Positions 1 through 5,428 of a stretch of DNA of 5,428 nucleotides are shown here, piece by piece. The notes under the pieces are model-generated. The model saw only the letters and a list, made by a program, of their open reading frames with translations, was not told the DNA's origin and searched no databases. The stretch lies in NCBI GenBank assembly GCA_019683665.1, contig JADGIB010000249.1:1-5428 (forward strand), read 5' to 3'. The stretch is from Solirubrobacteraceae bacterium (GTDB lineage: Bacteria > Actinomycetota > Thermoleophilia > Solirubrobacterales > Solirubrobacteraceae). The position numbers were made by a program, and so were the translations under genes. Each line of letters begins with the position of its first letter. Position 1 is the first letter of the stretch.

Positions 1-1
1 G

Positions 2-169
2 TCCCCGACCGCCGCGGTCCCCGGTGATGACGGCGCCTGGACCGCCGTCACGGTCGCCGGCGCCGCCGTCGCGGGGCTGGCGGCGGCGGGCGGGATCGCG
101 CTCGGCGCCCGCCGCCGGCCCGCGCGTCAGCGGGCGACCCGCTCGAGCCCGCGCACGAGCGCCCGGTAG
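2..169 (+). CDS. C-terminal end of an unidentified membrane-anchored protein (5' partial)
   Basis: This is an open frame entering from the left edge and ending at TAG 167-169, about 55 residues. I do not recognise the protein. The visible part begins with a small polar stretch (SPTAAVPGDDGAW). A single hydrophobic Ala/Gly/Val/Leu-rich helix of about 20 residues follows, then a basic stop-transfer cluster (GARRRPAR) and a short Arg/Ser-rich tail. This pattern fits an exported protein with a C-terminal membrane anchor and a cytoplasmic tail. Coding support: about 40 of the first 43 codons end in G or C, as expected for a real gene here; the frame starting at base 1 stops at 25-27. Its last 43 bp overlap the 3' end of the convergent glycosidase gene. 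The frame and helix are visible; membrane anchoring is inferred, and nothing shows its function. Confidence 0.55.
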   Translation, partial: SPTAAVPGDDGAWTAVTVAGAAVAGLAAAGGIALGARRRPARQRATRSSPRTSAR

Positions 170-1068
170 GCGGGGCGCGGGGACCCGTCGGCGTTCACGA
201 GCCCGGTGTCCATGCGCGTCGAGCAGTCGGTGCCGCGCCAGTTGTAGACGTAGGCCCGCTCGACCTGGCCGCGGAAGCGGTCCAGCAGCCGGAACAGGTA
301 CGCGGTGCGGTTCGCGGCCCGGCGCCGGCTGCAGCGGAACGTGCGGCCGAGCTCGACGATCCCGCCGGTCTCGGTCAGCCAGAAGCGCGGCGCGCGGACG
401 TGGCGGCGGACGGCGCGCACGATCGTCCGCGTCCCGGCCGTCGTGCGGCGGTTGACGTCGGAGTAGTTGTGGATCCCGACCAGGCGCGCCGCCCGCCGCG
501 CCGACGGCGGCAGCGCCCGGTAGAACGCGGCGACGTAGTCGGACACGCCGCGCAGGTCGAGCACGTCGAGGGCGACGATCTCGCAGCCGCGGCAGACCGC
601 CCGCATCTGGCGGAAGTACGCGGCGGCGCGGTGGGGCCGGTTCCAGGTCGGCTGGCTGATGTGGTTGGCCTCGTTCCAGACGCCCCACTCGCGGACGCCC
701 AGCGGCCGCAGGCGGCGCACGAGCCGCCCGACCTCGCGGCGGTAGCGGGCGGGGGAGGGGAGCGCGCCGCGCCGCGGGCGCAGGTCCTCGGTCGAGATGT
801 GGACGAGGACCGAGATGCCGTGCTCGCGCGCCCGGCGGACGTACGCCTCGGCGGCCGCGAGCTGGGCCGGCCGGCGGGCCGCGTTCCACGGCACGAAGTA
901 GCGGACGCGGTCGATCCCGGTCCGCTGGAAGAGGGGGTGGTCGAGCGTCGAGACGTTCTGGTCGCTGAGGCCGACGCGCACCTGCGCGCCCGCCGGGCCG
1001 GCGAGGGCGCCGGCCAGCGCGGCGGCGGCGAGCGCGGCGGCGGCGGCGAGACGGGATCGGCGAGCCAT
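127..1068 (-). CDS. Secreted TIM-barrel glycoside hydrolase, clan GH-A type
   Basis: This 313-residue protein is probably an exported glycosidase. Residues 1-28 form a Sec-type signal peptide: basic MARRSR, an Ala/Leu core, and likely cleavage after AGA at residue 28. The mature part reads like a (beta/alpha)8 hydrolase. GVWNEANH puts a candidate acid/base Glu at residue 133. WLTETGG puts a candidate nucleophile Glu at residue 233, and the roughly 100-residue separation is typical of clan GH-A. NYSDV (201-205) and VYNWRGTD (274-281) look like other barrel-end active-site strands. The end (GSPRPAYRALVRGL) is the usual last helix of such enzymes. Four cysteines (159, 162, 246, 282) could form disulfides outside the cell. 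GH39-, GH5- or GH128-like families are all possible; the substrate cannot be read from the sequence. The ATG at 1068 is set by a strong ribosome binding site. It is the last of three collinear - strand genes and overlaps the convergent + strand gene at its 3' end. Confidence 0.82.
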   Translation of the reverse strand: MARRSRLAAAAALAAAALAGALAGPAGAQVRVGLSDQNVSTLDHPLFQRTGIDRVRYFVPWNAARRPAQLAAAEAYVRRAREHGISVLVHISTEDLRPRRGALPSPARYRREVGRLVRRLRPLGVREWGVWNEANHISQPTWNRPHRAAAYFRQMRAVCRGCEIVALDVLDLRGVSDYVAAFYRALPPSARRAARLVGIHNYSDVNRRTTAGTRTIVRAVRRHVRAPRFWLTETGGIVELGRTFRCSRRRAANRTAYLFRLLDRFRGQVERAYVYNWRGTDCSTRMDTGLVNADGSPRPAYRALVRGLERVAR

Positions 1069-1073
1069 GACGG

Positions 1074-1080
1074 CCTCCTT
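1074..1080 (-). promoter_or_regulatory. Shine-Dalgarno site of the glycosidase gene
   Basis: On the - strand AAGGAGG lies 5 nt before the ATG at 1068-1066. It is a full anti-16S match at good spacing. This fixes the start codon so that the signal peptide begins at MARRSR. Confidence 0.85.
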
Positions 1081-1174
1081 CGGTGAGCACGGGAGCGAGA
1101 CGCCCCGGATGCTCGACCGCCGCCGGCCCGCCGTCTGTCACCGCCGCGACACGCCGGATGCGCAATCGGTCACA

Positions 1175-1501
1175 TCACGACAGGCCCCACTCCTGCGCCA
1201 GCGGGGACGGCGGGATGCGCGTCCGGCCGTGGACCTCGTCGAGGTCGAGCGCGAGCTCGTCGACGAAGCACCACGACCACGTCTCGCCGGGCTCGAGCGA
1301 GCGGATGATCGGGTGCCCGGACGACGCCGCGTGCGCGGAGGCGTGGCGGCCGGGGGAGGAGTCGCAGCAGCCGACGTGCCCGCACTCCAGGCACAGCCGC
1401 AGGTGCAGCCACCTGCTGCCGGTGGCCAGGCACTCCTCGCAGCCGGCGACCTCCGCGGGCAGCTCGGTGACGCGGACGTGGTCGAGATGGGCGCAGGGCA
1501 C
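1175..1501 (-). CDS. UBP-type zinc-finger protein
   Basis: This is a 108-residue cytoplasmic protein that is almost entirely one ZnF-UBP (PF02148-like) domain. The metal-ligand series can be followed in order: C3, H5, C21, C24, C37, C40, C45 (or C46), H53, H57, H63. Characteristic blocks are WLHLRLCLECGHVGCCDSS, the His-rich HASAHAASSGHPI, and the closing WSWCFVDE. In eukaryotes this fold binds the free C-terminus of ubiquitin. Single-domain bacterial versions are common in Actinobacteria, and their ligand is not established to my knowledge. The Arg-Tyr pair after the central CG that grips the ubiquitin tail in HDAC6-like domains is replaced here by CDSS. There is no signal peptide or membrane segment. 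The GTG start at 1501 is chosen because it has a good ribosome binding site and places C3/H5 at the very N-terminus. It lies 146 bp after the sulfatase and 106 bp before the glycosidase, in the same direction. Confidence 0.88.
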   Translation of the reverse strand: MPCAHLDHVRVTELPAEVAGCEECLATGSRWLHLRLCLECGHVGCCDSSPGRHASAHAASSGHPIIRSLEPGETWSWCFVDELALDLDEVHGRTRIPPSPLAQEWGLS

Positions 1502-1507
1502 GGCGGG

Positions 1508-1513
1508 CCTCCT
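1508..1513 (-). promoter_or_regulatory. Shine-Dalgarno site deciding the GTG start of the zinc-finger gene
   Basis: AGGAGG on the - strand ends 6 nt before the GTG at 1501-1499. It supports the non-ATG start for this small gene. Confidence 0.8.
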
Positions 1514-1607
1514 CGCGTCGGTTCAGGAGCCGGGCCGCGCGCCGAGCGCCGCCCGCTCACCGGGCGATCCTCCCAGGCGCCGCCGCCCGCAGCGGGGAAC
1601 CGGCGGT

Positions 1608-1637
1608 GCCCGGCGCGCGCGGCGGCCCGCGCCGGGC
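1608..1637 (-). terminator. GC-only hairpin after the sulfatase gene; possible terminator without a U-tract
   Basis: GCCCGGCGCG (1608-1617) and CGCGCCGGGC (1628-1637) form a perfect 10-bp inverted repeat with a 10-nt loop, starting about 11 nt past the sulfatase stop. No T-run follows in the direction of transcription, so it is not a classical intrinsic terminator. It could stabilise the mRNA 3' end, terminate in the U-less manner proposed for some high-GC bacteria, or partly separate sulfatase from zinc-finger expression. The background is very GC-rich, so chance is a real alternative. Confidence 0.35.
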
Positions 1638-1647
1638 CCGGGGGCGG

Positions 1648-3231
1648 TCAGGACGCGACCGCGACCTTCGGCTGCGGCGTGTTCGGCAGCGGCCTGAGGC
1701 GCTCGCGGGCGACCTTGGCCAGGCGGCGCTTCAGCCGGCGCAGCTCGCGCTTCTCGCGCTCGCTGCGGCGGTAGCCCGGCGCGGCGATGTTCGTCCTCTC
1801 CAGCGGGTCGCGACGCAGGTCGTACATCTCCCACTGGGGCTTCTCCTTGCCGGACGGGTCGTAGTAGCGCGCGATCTTGTAGCGCTTCTCCCGCAGGCTG
1901 ATGATGTGGTTCGGCTGGCGCACGTACGGGCCGCGGGCCTGTCCGGCCTGGAAGTCGTCGTAGGTGAAGACGATGCTGTCCTGCACCGGCGCCGTGCTCT
2001 GCCCGAGGATGAGGTGCGAGTAGTCGACGCCCTGCCAGTCGGCGCGCGCCTCGGGCGGGGCGCCGAGGAGGCTGGCGATCGTCGGCAGGAAGTCGACGTG
2101 CGAGACGAGCGCGTCGGACCGCTTCGGCGTCGGGAACAGCTTCGGGTTCGAGTAGACGAGCGGCACCCGCAGCGTCTCCTCGTAGGCGTTGAAGTTCTTC
2201 TGGCGCAGCCCGCCGTGGGCCATCCCCATCTCGCCGTGGTCGGAGGTGCGGATGACGATCGTGTCGTCGAGCAGCCCGGTCGCGGCGAGCGTGTCGAGCA
2301 CGTCGACGAGGTAGCCGTCGACGAGCTTCATGAGGTTCGCGTAGAAGTTCAGGTAGCTGCGCTTCATCTCGTCGGTGCGCAGGGCACCGCTGAGCGCCAT
2401 GATCCGCCGGAACGAGCGCTGCGCGTCCGGCTTGTCGCGCAGGGTCTCGTGCACCGTCTCGGGCAGCTCGATCTCGCCCTCCAGCCACGACGCGTCGTAG
2501 CCGGCCGCCTCGAGGTTGCGCGGGTACATGAGCACGTCGTGCGGGTTGACGAGCGAGACGACGAGGAAGAACGGCCTCCGGTGCGGCGCCTGCGTCGTCA
2601 GGTACTGCAGGACGCCCTCCTCGCCGGCGGCGACGTCGCCGGTCGAGGTCATGTAGCGGCCGTCGTTGTCGTAGACGCCGCCGCCCTCCTGGGGGATGTC
2701 CTGGTTGGCGCCCGCGTCGGGCGGGTTCCAGCGGCCGAACCCGTACCTGGCGACGTCGGCCGGGGTGAACTGGTCGCCGGACGGCTTGCTCAGGTGCCAC
2801 TTGCCCTTGTAGACGACGTCGTAGCCGGCCGCCGCCATGACCGTCCCGATGTTCTTGAAGTCGACCGGGAGCTCGACCTGCGGGTAGCGGTCGTCGGGCA
2901 TGTCCTCCTCGAGCGTGTACTTCACGCCGTGCTGGGCCGGGTAGTAGCCGGTCAGCAGCGTCGACCGCGCCGGGGAGCACATGCACGCGTTGCTGAACGC
3001 GTTCTCGAACGTGATCCCGTTCGCCTGCAGGCGCGTGAGGCCGGGCAGGTGCCGCTGGGCCCAGCCGCGCGGGAAGTGCTGGATCGCCCGTTCCTGGTCG
3101 GTGATGAACAGGACGACGTTCATGCCCTTCGCGCTCGGCCCGCCGCTCTGCGCCCGCGCCGCCGCCTGGCCGAGCATCAGCGCCGGCGCCGCCGCGGCGG
3201 CGGACTGAAGCAGCTGTCGACGGTTCAGCAT
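1648..3231 (-). CDS. Tat-exported Cys-type sulfatase (alkaline-phosphatase superfamily)
   Basis: This 527-residue protein is predicted to hydrolyse a sulfate ester outside the cytoplasmic membrane. It starts with a Tat-like signal, NRRQLLQ with Arg4-Arg5, then an Ala-rich core and likely cleavage after ARA at residue 27. The sulfatase domain opens with NVVLFITDQ (metal Asp45). The formylglycine signature CSPARSTLLTG has Cys85 as the residue oxidised by formylglycine-generating enzyme, and Arg89. Other active-site blocks are GKWHL (Lys144, His146), NPHD (His231), and SDHGEMG (Asp331, His332), followed by a Lys345 region. SDHGEMG resembles choline-sulfatase-like and phosphonate-monoesterase-like members, but the substrate cannot be assigned. 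EMYDLRRDPLERTN is the typical C-terminal subdomain; a very basic helix (487-513) follows. The length is normal for the family. The ATG at 3231 is preferred over an in-frame GTG at 3255 because a G-rich ribosome binding site precedes it and it starts the Tat signal cleanly. No formylglycine-generating enzyme gene is in the window. Confidence 0.93.
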   Translation of the reverse strand: MLNRRQLLQSAAAAAPALMLGQAAARAQSGGPSAKGMNVVLFITDQERAIQHFPRGWAQRHLPGLTRLQANGITFENAFSNACMCSPARSTLLTGYYPAQHGVKYTLEEDMPDDRYPQVELPVDFKNIGTVMAAAGYDVVYKGKWHLSKPSGDQFTPADVARYGFGRWNPPDAGANQDIPQEGGGVYDNDGRYMTSTGDVAAGEEGVLQYLTTQAPHRRPFFLVVSLVNPHDVLMYPRNLEAAGYDASWLEGEIELPETVHETLRDKPDAQRSFRRIMALSGALRTDEMKRSYLNFYANLMKLVDGYLVDVLDTLAATGLLDDTIVIRTSDHGEMGMAHGGLRQKNFNAYEETLRVPLVYSNPKLFPTPKRSDALVSHVDFLPTIASLLGAPPEARADWQGVDYSHLILGQSTAPVQDSIVFTYDDFQAGQARGPYVRQPNHIISLREKRYKIARYYDPSGKEKPQWEMYDLRRDPLERTNIAAPGYRRSEREKRELRRLKRRLAKVARERLRPLPNTPQPKVAVAS

Positions 3232-3235
3232 CCTG

Positions 3236-3243
3236 CCTCCCCC
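3236..3243 (-). promoter_or_regulatory. Shine-Dalgarno site of the sulfatase gene
   Basis: GGGGGAGG on the - strand ends 4 nt before the ATG at 3231-3229. The in-frame GTG at 3255-3253 has no comparable purine run upstream, so this site decides the start. Confidence 0.7.
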
Positions 3244-3247
3244 TGGA

Positions 3248-3264
3248 GATGACACACAGTCATC
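3248..3264 (-). promoter_or_regulatory. Perfect inverted repeat at the sulfatase 5' end; candidate operator or 5'-UTR hairpin
   Basis: GATGAC and GTCATC are separated by 5 bp, a 17-bp perfect dyad. It lies 17-33 bp upstream of the sulfatase ATG and directly before its ribosome binding site. It is much richer in A and T than the surroundings, so it stands out from the GC background. Given the promoter-like box at 3268-3273, the dyad would overlap the predicted transcription start (around 3261), a classic repressor position. As RNA it would fold into a 6-bp stem with a UGUGU loop. The dyad is seen directly; a regulatory role is inferred. Confidence 0.5.
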
Positions 3265-3267
3265 GAC

Positions 3268-3297
3268 ATGTTACCGGGCACGGCGGCCGCGCGTCCC
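3268..3297 (-). promoter_or_regulatory. Candidate sigma70-type promoter for the sulfatase
   Basis: On the - strand TAACAT (3273-3268) fits the actinobacterial TANNNT -10 pattern. Eighteen bp upstream is GGGACG (3297-3292), which shares only the central GAC of a -35 box. Transcription would start near 3261, leaving a leader of about 30 nt. The -10 box is a reasonable match in a GC-rich context; the -35 match is weak. Confidence 0.4.
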
Positions 3298-3362
3298 GGG
3301 CCGTCCGCCGAGCCGCCCGGTCGCGGGTTCATAGCGGCCGGGCGGGCGCCTGGCAAGCGGGG

Positions 3363-3380
3363 CGGACCGTCCCCGGACCG
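3363..3380. repeat. Short direct repeat upstream of glgP
   Basis: CGGACCG occurs at 3363-3369 and again at 3374-3380, an 11-bp period (about one helical turn), 23-40 bp upstream of the glgP ATG. It could be a binding site on one face of the helix, but in DNA this GC-rich a 7-bp repeat is weak evidence. Confidence 0.2.
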
Positions 3381-3402
3381 CGGCCCGTGCTTACATCCCC
3401 GG

Positions 3403-5428
3403 ATGGCCCCGGACATCGAACGCGCCGCCGCGGCGCTCGCGGCCCGCGTCCCCGAGCCGCTGCGGCCGCTCGCGCGCCTCGCCTACGACCTGCGCTGGTC
3501 CTGGCTGCCGGGGGCGGCCGAGGCGTTCGCCGCGATCGACCCCGAGGGCTGGGAGCGGGCCGAGCACAACCCGGTCGAGCTGCTGCTGACCGCCGACGCC
3601 GCCGCGCTCGACGCCGCCGCCCGGGACGCGGCGCTCACGGCCCGCGCCGGCGAGCTCGCCGCGCGCGCCGCGGCGGAGCGCGAGCGCCCCGGCGAGCCGG
3701 CCGGGGCCCCGGGCGCGATCGCGTTCCTCTGCGCCGAGTACGCCGTCCACCGCTCGCTGCCGATCTACTCCGGCGGCCTCGGCGCGCTCGCCGGCGACCT
3801 CCTCAAGCAGGCCTCCGACCAGGGCGTCGACCTCGTCGCCGTCGGCCTCCTCTACCGCGAGGGCTACTTCCGCCAGCGCATCGACCAGAGCGGCTGGCAG
3901 CAGGAGTCGTGGGTGGACCGCGACCCGCGGCGGCTGGCGACCGTGCCGGTCACCGGCCCCGGCGGGGCGCCGCTCGTCGTCACCGTCCCGATCGGCGGGC
4001 GCGACGTCGCCGCCCGGGTCTGGCGCGTCCAGGTCGGCCGTGTCCCGCTCTACCTGCTCGACACCGACCGGCCCGAGAACGACCCGGTCGACCGCTGGAT
4101 CACCGCCCGCCTCTACGTCGGCGACCCCGACCTGCGCCTGGCCCAGTACCTCGTCCTCGGCGTCGGCGGCGTGCGCGCCCTCGACGCGCTCGGGCTCGCG
4201 CCGCGCGTCCTGCACCTCAACGAGGGCCACGCCGCCTTCGCGAGCCTCGAGCTCGTCGCCCAGGAGCGGCGCGCCGGCGCCGACCTCGACGGGGCGCTCG
4301 CCGCCGCCCGCGCCCGCACCGTCTTCACGACCCACACGCCGGTGCCCGCCGGCAACGACACGTACGCGCCCGAGCAGGTCGCCGCCGCGGCCGGCCCGCT
4401 CGCCGAGCGCGTCGGCCTCGGGGTCGACGGGCTCCTGCGGCTGGGGCGCACCCACCCCGATGACGGCGGCGAGCCGTTCGGCGTCACCCAGTTCGCGCTG
4501 CGCACAAGCCGCGCCGCCAACGGCGTCAGCCGCCGCCACGGCGAGGTCGCCCGCCAGATGTGGCAGGGCCTGTGGCCGGGCCGCTCGGCCGACGCGGTGC
4601 CGATCGGCTCGGTCACCAACGGCGTCCACGTCCCGACCTGGGTCGGGGCGCCGATGCGGGCGCTGCTCGACCGCCACCTCGGCGACGGCTGGTGGCGGCG
4701 GGCCGCCGACCCGCGGACGTGGGCGGCGCTCGACGCGGTCCCCGACGAGGAGCTGTGGCGGGTGCGCGAGCAGCAGCGCCGCGCGCTCGTCGAGCACGCG
4801 CGGGCGCGCGGCGTGCGCGAGCGCCTGGCCCGCGGCGACGCGGTCGCCTACGCCCGCTCGGCCGAGGCGCTCGACCCCGACGCCCTCACGCTCGGGTTCG
4901 CCCGGCGCGCGGCGACCTACAAGCGCGTGTCGCTGCTGCTCTCCCAGCTGGACGCCGGCCTCGAGCTGCTCCACGGCGACCGGCCGGTCCAGCTCCTGCT
5001 CGCCGGCAAGGCGCACCCGCGCGACGACGAGGCCAAGCGGACGCTCCAGCGGCTGTTCGCCGTGCGCGGCGCCGACGGGGTCGGCGGGCGGGTCGTCTTC
5101 CTCGAGGACTACGACCTCGACACCGCCGCGCGACTCGTCGCCGGCTGCGACGTGTGGATCAACCTGCCGCGGCCGCCGCTGGAGGCCAGCGGCACGAGCG
5201 GGATGAAGTCGGTCGTCAACGGCGGGCTGCAGCTCAGCGTCCTCGACGGCTGGTGGGCCGAGGCCCACGACGGCACGAACGGCTGGGCCCTGCCGGGCGA
5301 GGTGTGGGAGGACCACGGCGCGCAGGACACGCGCGACGGGGCCGAGCTGCTGCGGCTGCTCGTCGAGGAGGTCGTCCCGACCTTCCACGACCGCGACGGG
5401 CAGGGGATCCCGCGGGCCTGGCTGACCC
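3403..5428 (+). CDS. glgP: Alpha-glucan (glycogen/maltodextrin) phosphorylase, GT35, 3' partial
   Basis: This is a PLP-dependent cytoplasmic enzyme that releases glucose 1-phosphate from alpha-1,4-glucan ends using phosphate. The frame is open from ATG 3403 to the window edge (675 codons plus one base); the stop lies outside. Residues 16-65 (VPEPLRPLARLAYDLRWSW, then HNPVELL) match the N-terminal DUF3417 region of the actinobacterial GlgP type. The catalytic part follows: CAEYAVHRSLPIYSGGLG (110-127), GYFRQ, LNEGHAAF (272-279), THTPVPAGND (310-319), GSVTNGVHVPTW (402-413), GFARRAATYKR (ending about 508), and EASGTSGMK with PLP-binding Lys602, followed by SVLDGWW. The last visible residues (HDRDGQGIPRAWL) are near the family's C-terminal region, so most of the protein is present. 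No good Shine-Dalgarno precedes the ATG, but no better in-frame start exists nearby and an in-frame TGA lies at 3250-3252. It is divergent from the sulfatase. A long open frame on the opposite strand is a shadow. Confidence 0.95.
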   Translation, partial: MAPDIERAAAALAARVPEPLRPLARLAYDLRWSWLPGAAEAFAAIDPEGWERAEHNPVELLLTADAAALDAAARDAALTARAGELAARAAAERERPGEPAGAPGAIAFLCAEYAVHRSLPIYSGGLGALAGDLLKQASDQGVDLVAVGLLYREGYFRQRIDQSGWQQESWVDRDPRRLATVPVTGPGGAPLVVTVPIGGRDVAARVWRVQVGRVPLYLLDTDRPENDPVDRWITARLYVGDPDLRLAQYLVLGVGGVRALDALGLAPRVLHLNEGHAAFASLELVAQERRAGADLDGALAAARARTVFTTHTPVPAGNDTYAPEQVAAAAGPLAERVGLGVDGLLRLGRTHPDDGGEPFGVTQFALRTSRAANGVSRRHGEVARQMWQGLWPGRSADAVPIGSVTNGVHVPTWVGAPMRALLDRHLGDGWWRRAADPRTWAALDAVPDEELWRVREQQRRALVEHARARGVRERLARGDAVAYARSAEALDPDALTLGFARRAATYKRVSLLLSQLDAGLELLHGDRPVQLLLAGKAHPRDDEAKRTLQRLFAVRGADGVGGRVVFLEDYDLDTAARLVAGCDVWINLPRPPLEASGTSGMKSVVNGGLQLSVLDGWWAEAHDGTNGWALPGEVWEDHGAQDTRDGAELLRLLVEEVVPTFHDRDGQGIPRAWLT

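Noticed and set aside
24..1086. Two + strand open frames (24-455 and 400-1086) opposite the glycosidase
   Set aside because: Both are low-complexity Arg/Ser or Ala/Val-rich shadows. The opposite strand encodes a signal peptide and paired catalytic glutamates with a perfect ribosome binding site.
1137..1153. TGTC/GACA interrupted dyad in the gap upstream of the glycosidase
   Set aside because: Only four paired bases per arm; expected by chance.
1105..1161. CCGGATGC repeated at 1105-1112 and 1154-1161 between the zinc-finger and glycosidase genes
   Set aside because: An 8-bp direct repeat 49 bp apart with no promoter-like boxes placed around it. It is too short to call in this composition.
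1067..1774. + strand open frames (1067-1774, 1083-1697) across the zinc-finger gene
   Set aside because: They cross two gene boundaries, have no domain, and conflict with the clear UBP zinc finger on the - strand.
1523..2986. A 487-codon - strand frame overlapping the sulfatase
   Set aside because: It is the sulfatase sequence in another frame, Arg/Pro-rich, with no motif.
1606..3252. A 548-codon open frame on the + strand opposite the sulfatase
   Set aside because: It is a composition shadow. The - strand frame carries the full set of sulfatase motifs, and the + frame has no recognisable domain.
3232..3255. GTG start at 3255 for the sulfatase, adding eight residues
   Set aside because: No ribosome binding site precedes it, it would put extra residues before the Tat signal, and the added codons read through the G-rich Shine-Dalgarno of the ATG at 3231.
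3278..3390. Near-inverted GC blocks at the two ends of the divergent intergenic region
   Set aside because: Imperfect, pure G/C, and typical of the background; no support for a structured element.
3249..4463. A 404-codon + strand frame overlapping the start of glgP
   Set aside because: Almost pure Arg/Ala/Pro/Gly after the first residues; a frame shadow of glgP.
3391..5388. A 665-codon open frame on the - strand opposite glgP
   Set aside because: It mirrors the glgP codon pattern in GC-rich DNA and shows only Arg/Ala/Gly/Val/Pro-rich low-complexity protein with no domain. The + strand frame has every GT35 motif.

Overview
The window is very GC-rich DNA with arginine- and alanine-rich proteins and almost exclusively G or C in third codon positions. 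This fits a high-GC Actinomycetota genome. The secreted TIM-barrel hydrolase with a WNEAN motif and the phosphorylase with an N-terminal DUF3417-type segment would suit Thermoleophilia (Solirubrobacterales), but that rank is inference from memory of the families, not shown by the sequence. No mobile element, CRISPR array, tRNA or rRNA was seen.

Layout. (1) Positions 2-169, + strand: the 3' end of an unidentified gene, ending in a membrane-spanning helix and a basic tail. Its end overlaps tail-to-tail with the next gene. (2) Positions 127-3231 hold three genes on the - strand. In order of transcription they are a Tat-exported Cys-type sulfatase (3231-1648), a small UBP-type zinc-finger protein (GTG start, 1501-1175) and a secreted clan GH-A-like glycosidase (1068-127). 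The gaps are 146 and 106 bp. Each start has a purine-rich Shine-Dalgarno site. A 10-bp GC hairpin lies just after the sulfatase stop. (3) Positions 3232-3402 are a divergent intergenic region. It carries a promoter-like TAACAT box for the sulfatase and a perfect 6-5-6 inverted repeat just upstream of the sulfatase ribosome binding site. (4) From 3403 to the right edge, + strand: the first 675 codons of an alpha-glucan phosphorylase (glgP) with clear GT35 motifs, including the PLP lysine. It has no stop in the window, so it continues beyond it.

How the genes may work together. The sulfatase and the glycosidase are both predicted to be exported and lie in the same direction, so they could act on the same sulfated or surface glycan; this is inference. 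The zinc-finger protein between them is cytoplasmic and has no obvious catalytic role. The phosphorylase is a housekeeping glycogen/maltodextrin enzyme with its own upstream region, probably unrelated except for sharing the divergent intergenic DNA. I see no convincing evidence of an undescribed multi-gene system. The points most worth a second look are the bacterial UBP finger lacking the usual ubiquitin-pocket arginine, the inverted repeat at the sulfatase start, and the sulfatase-glycosidase pairing.
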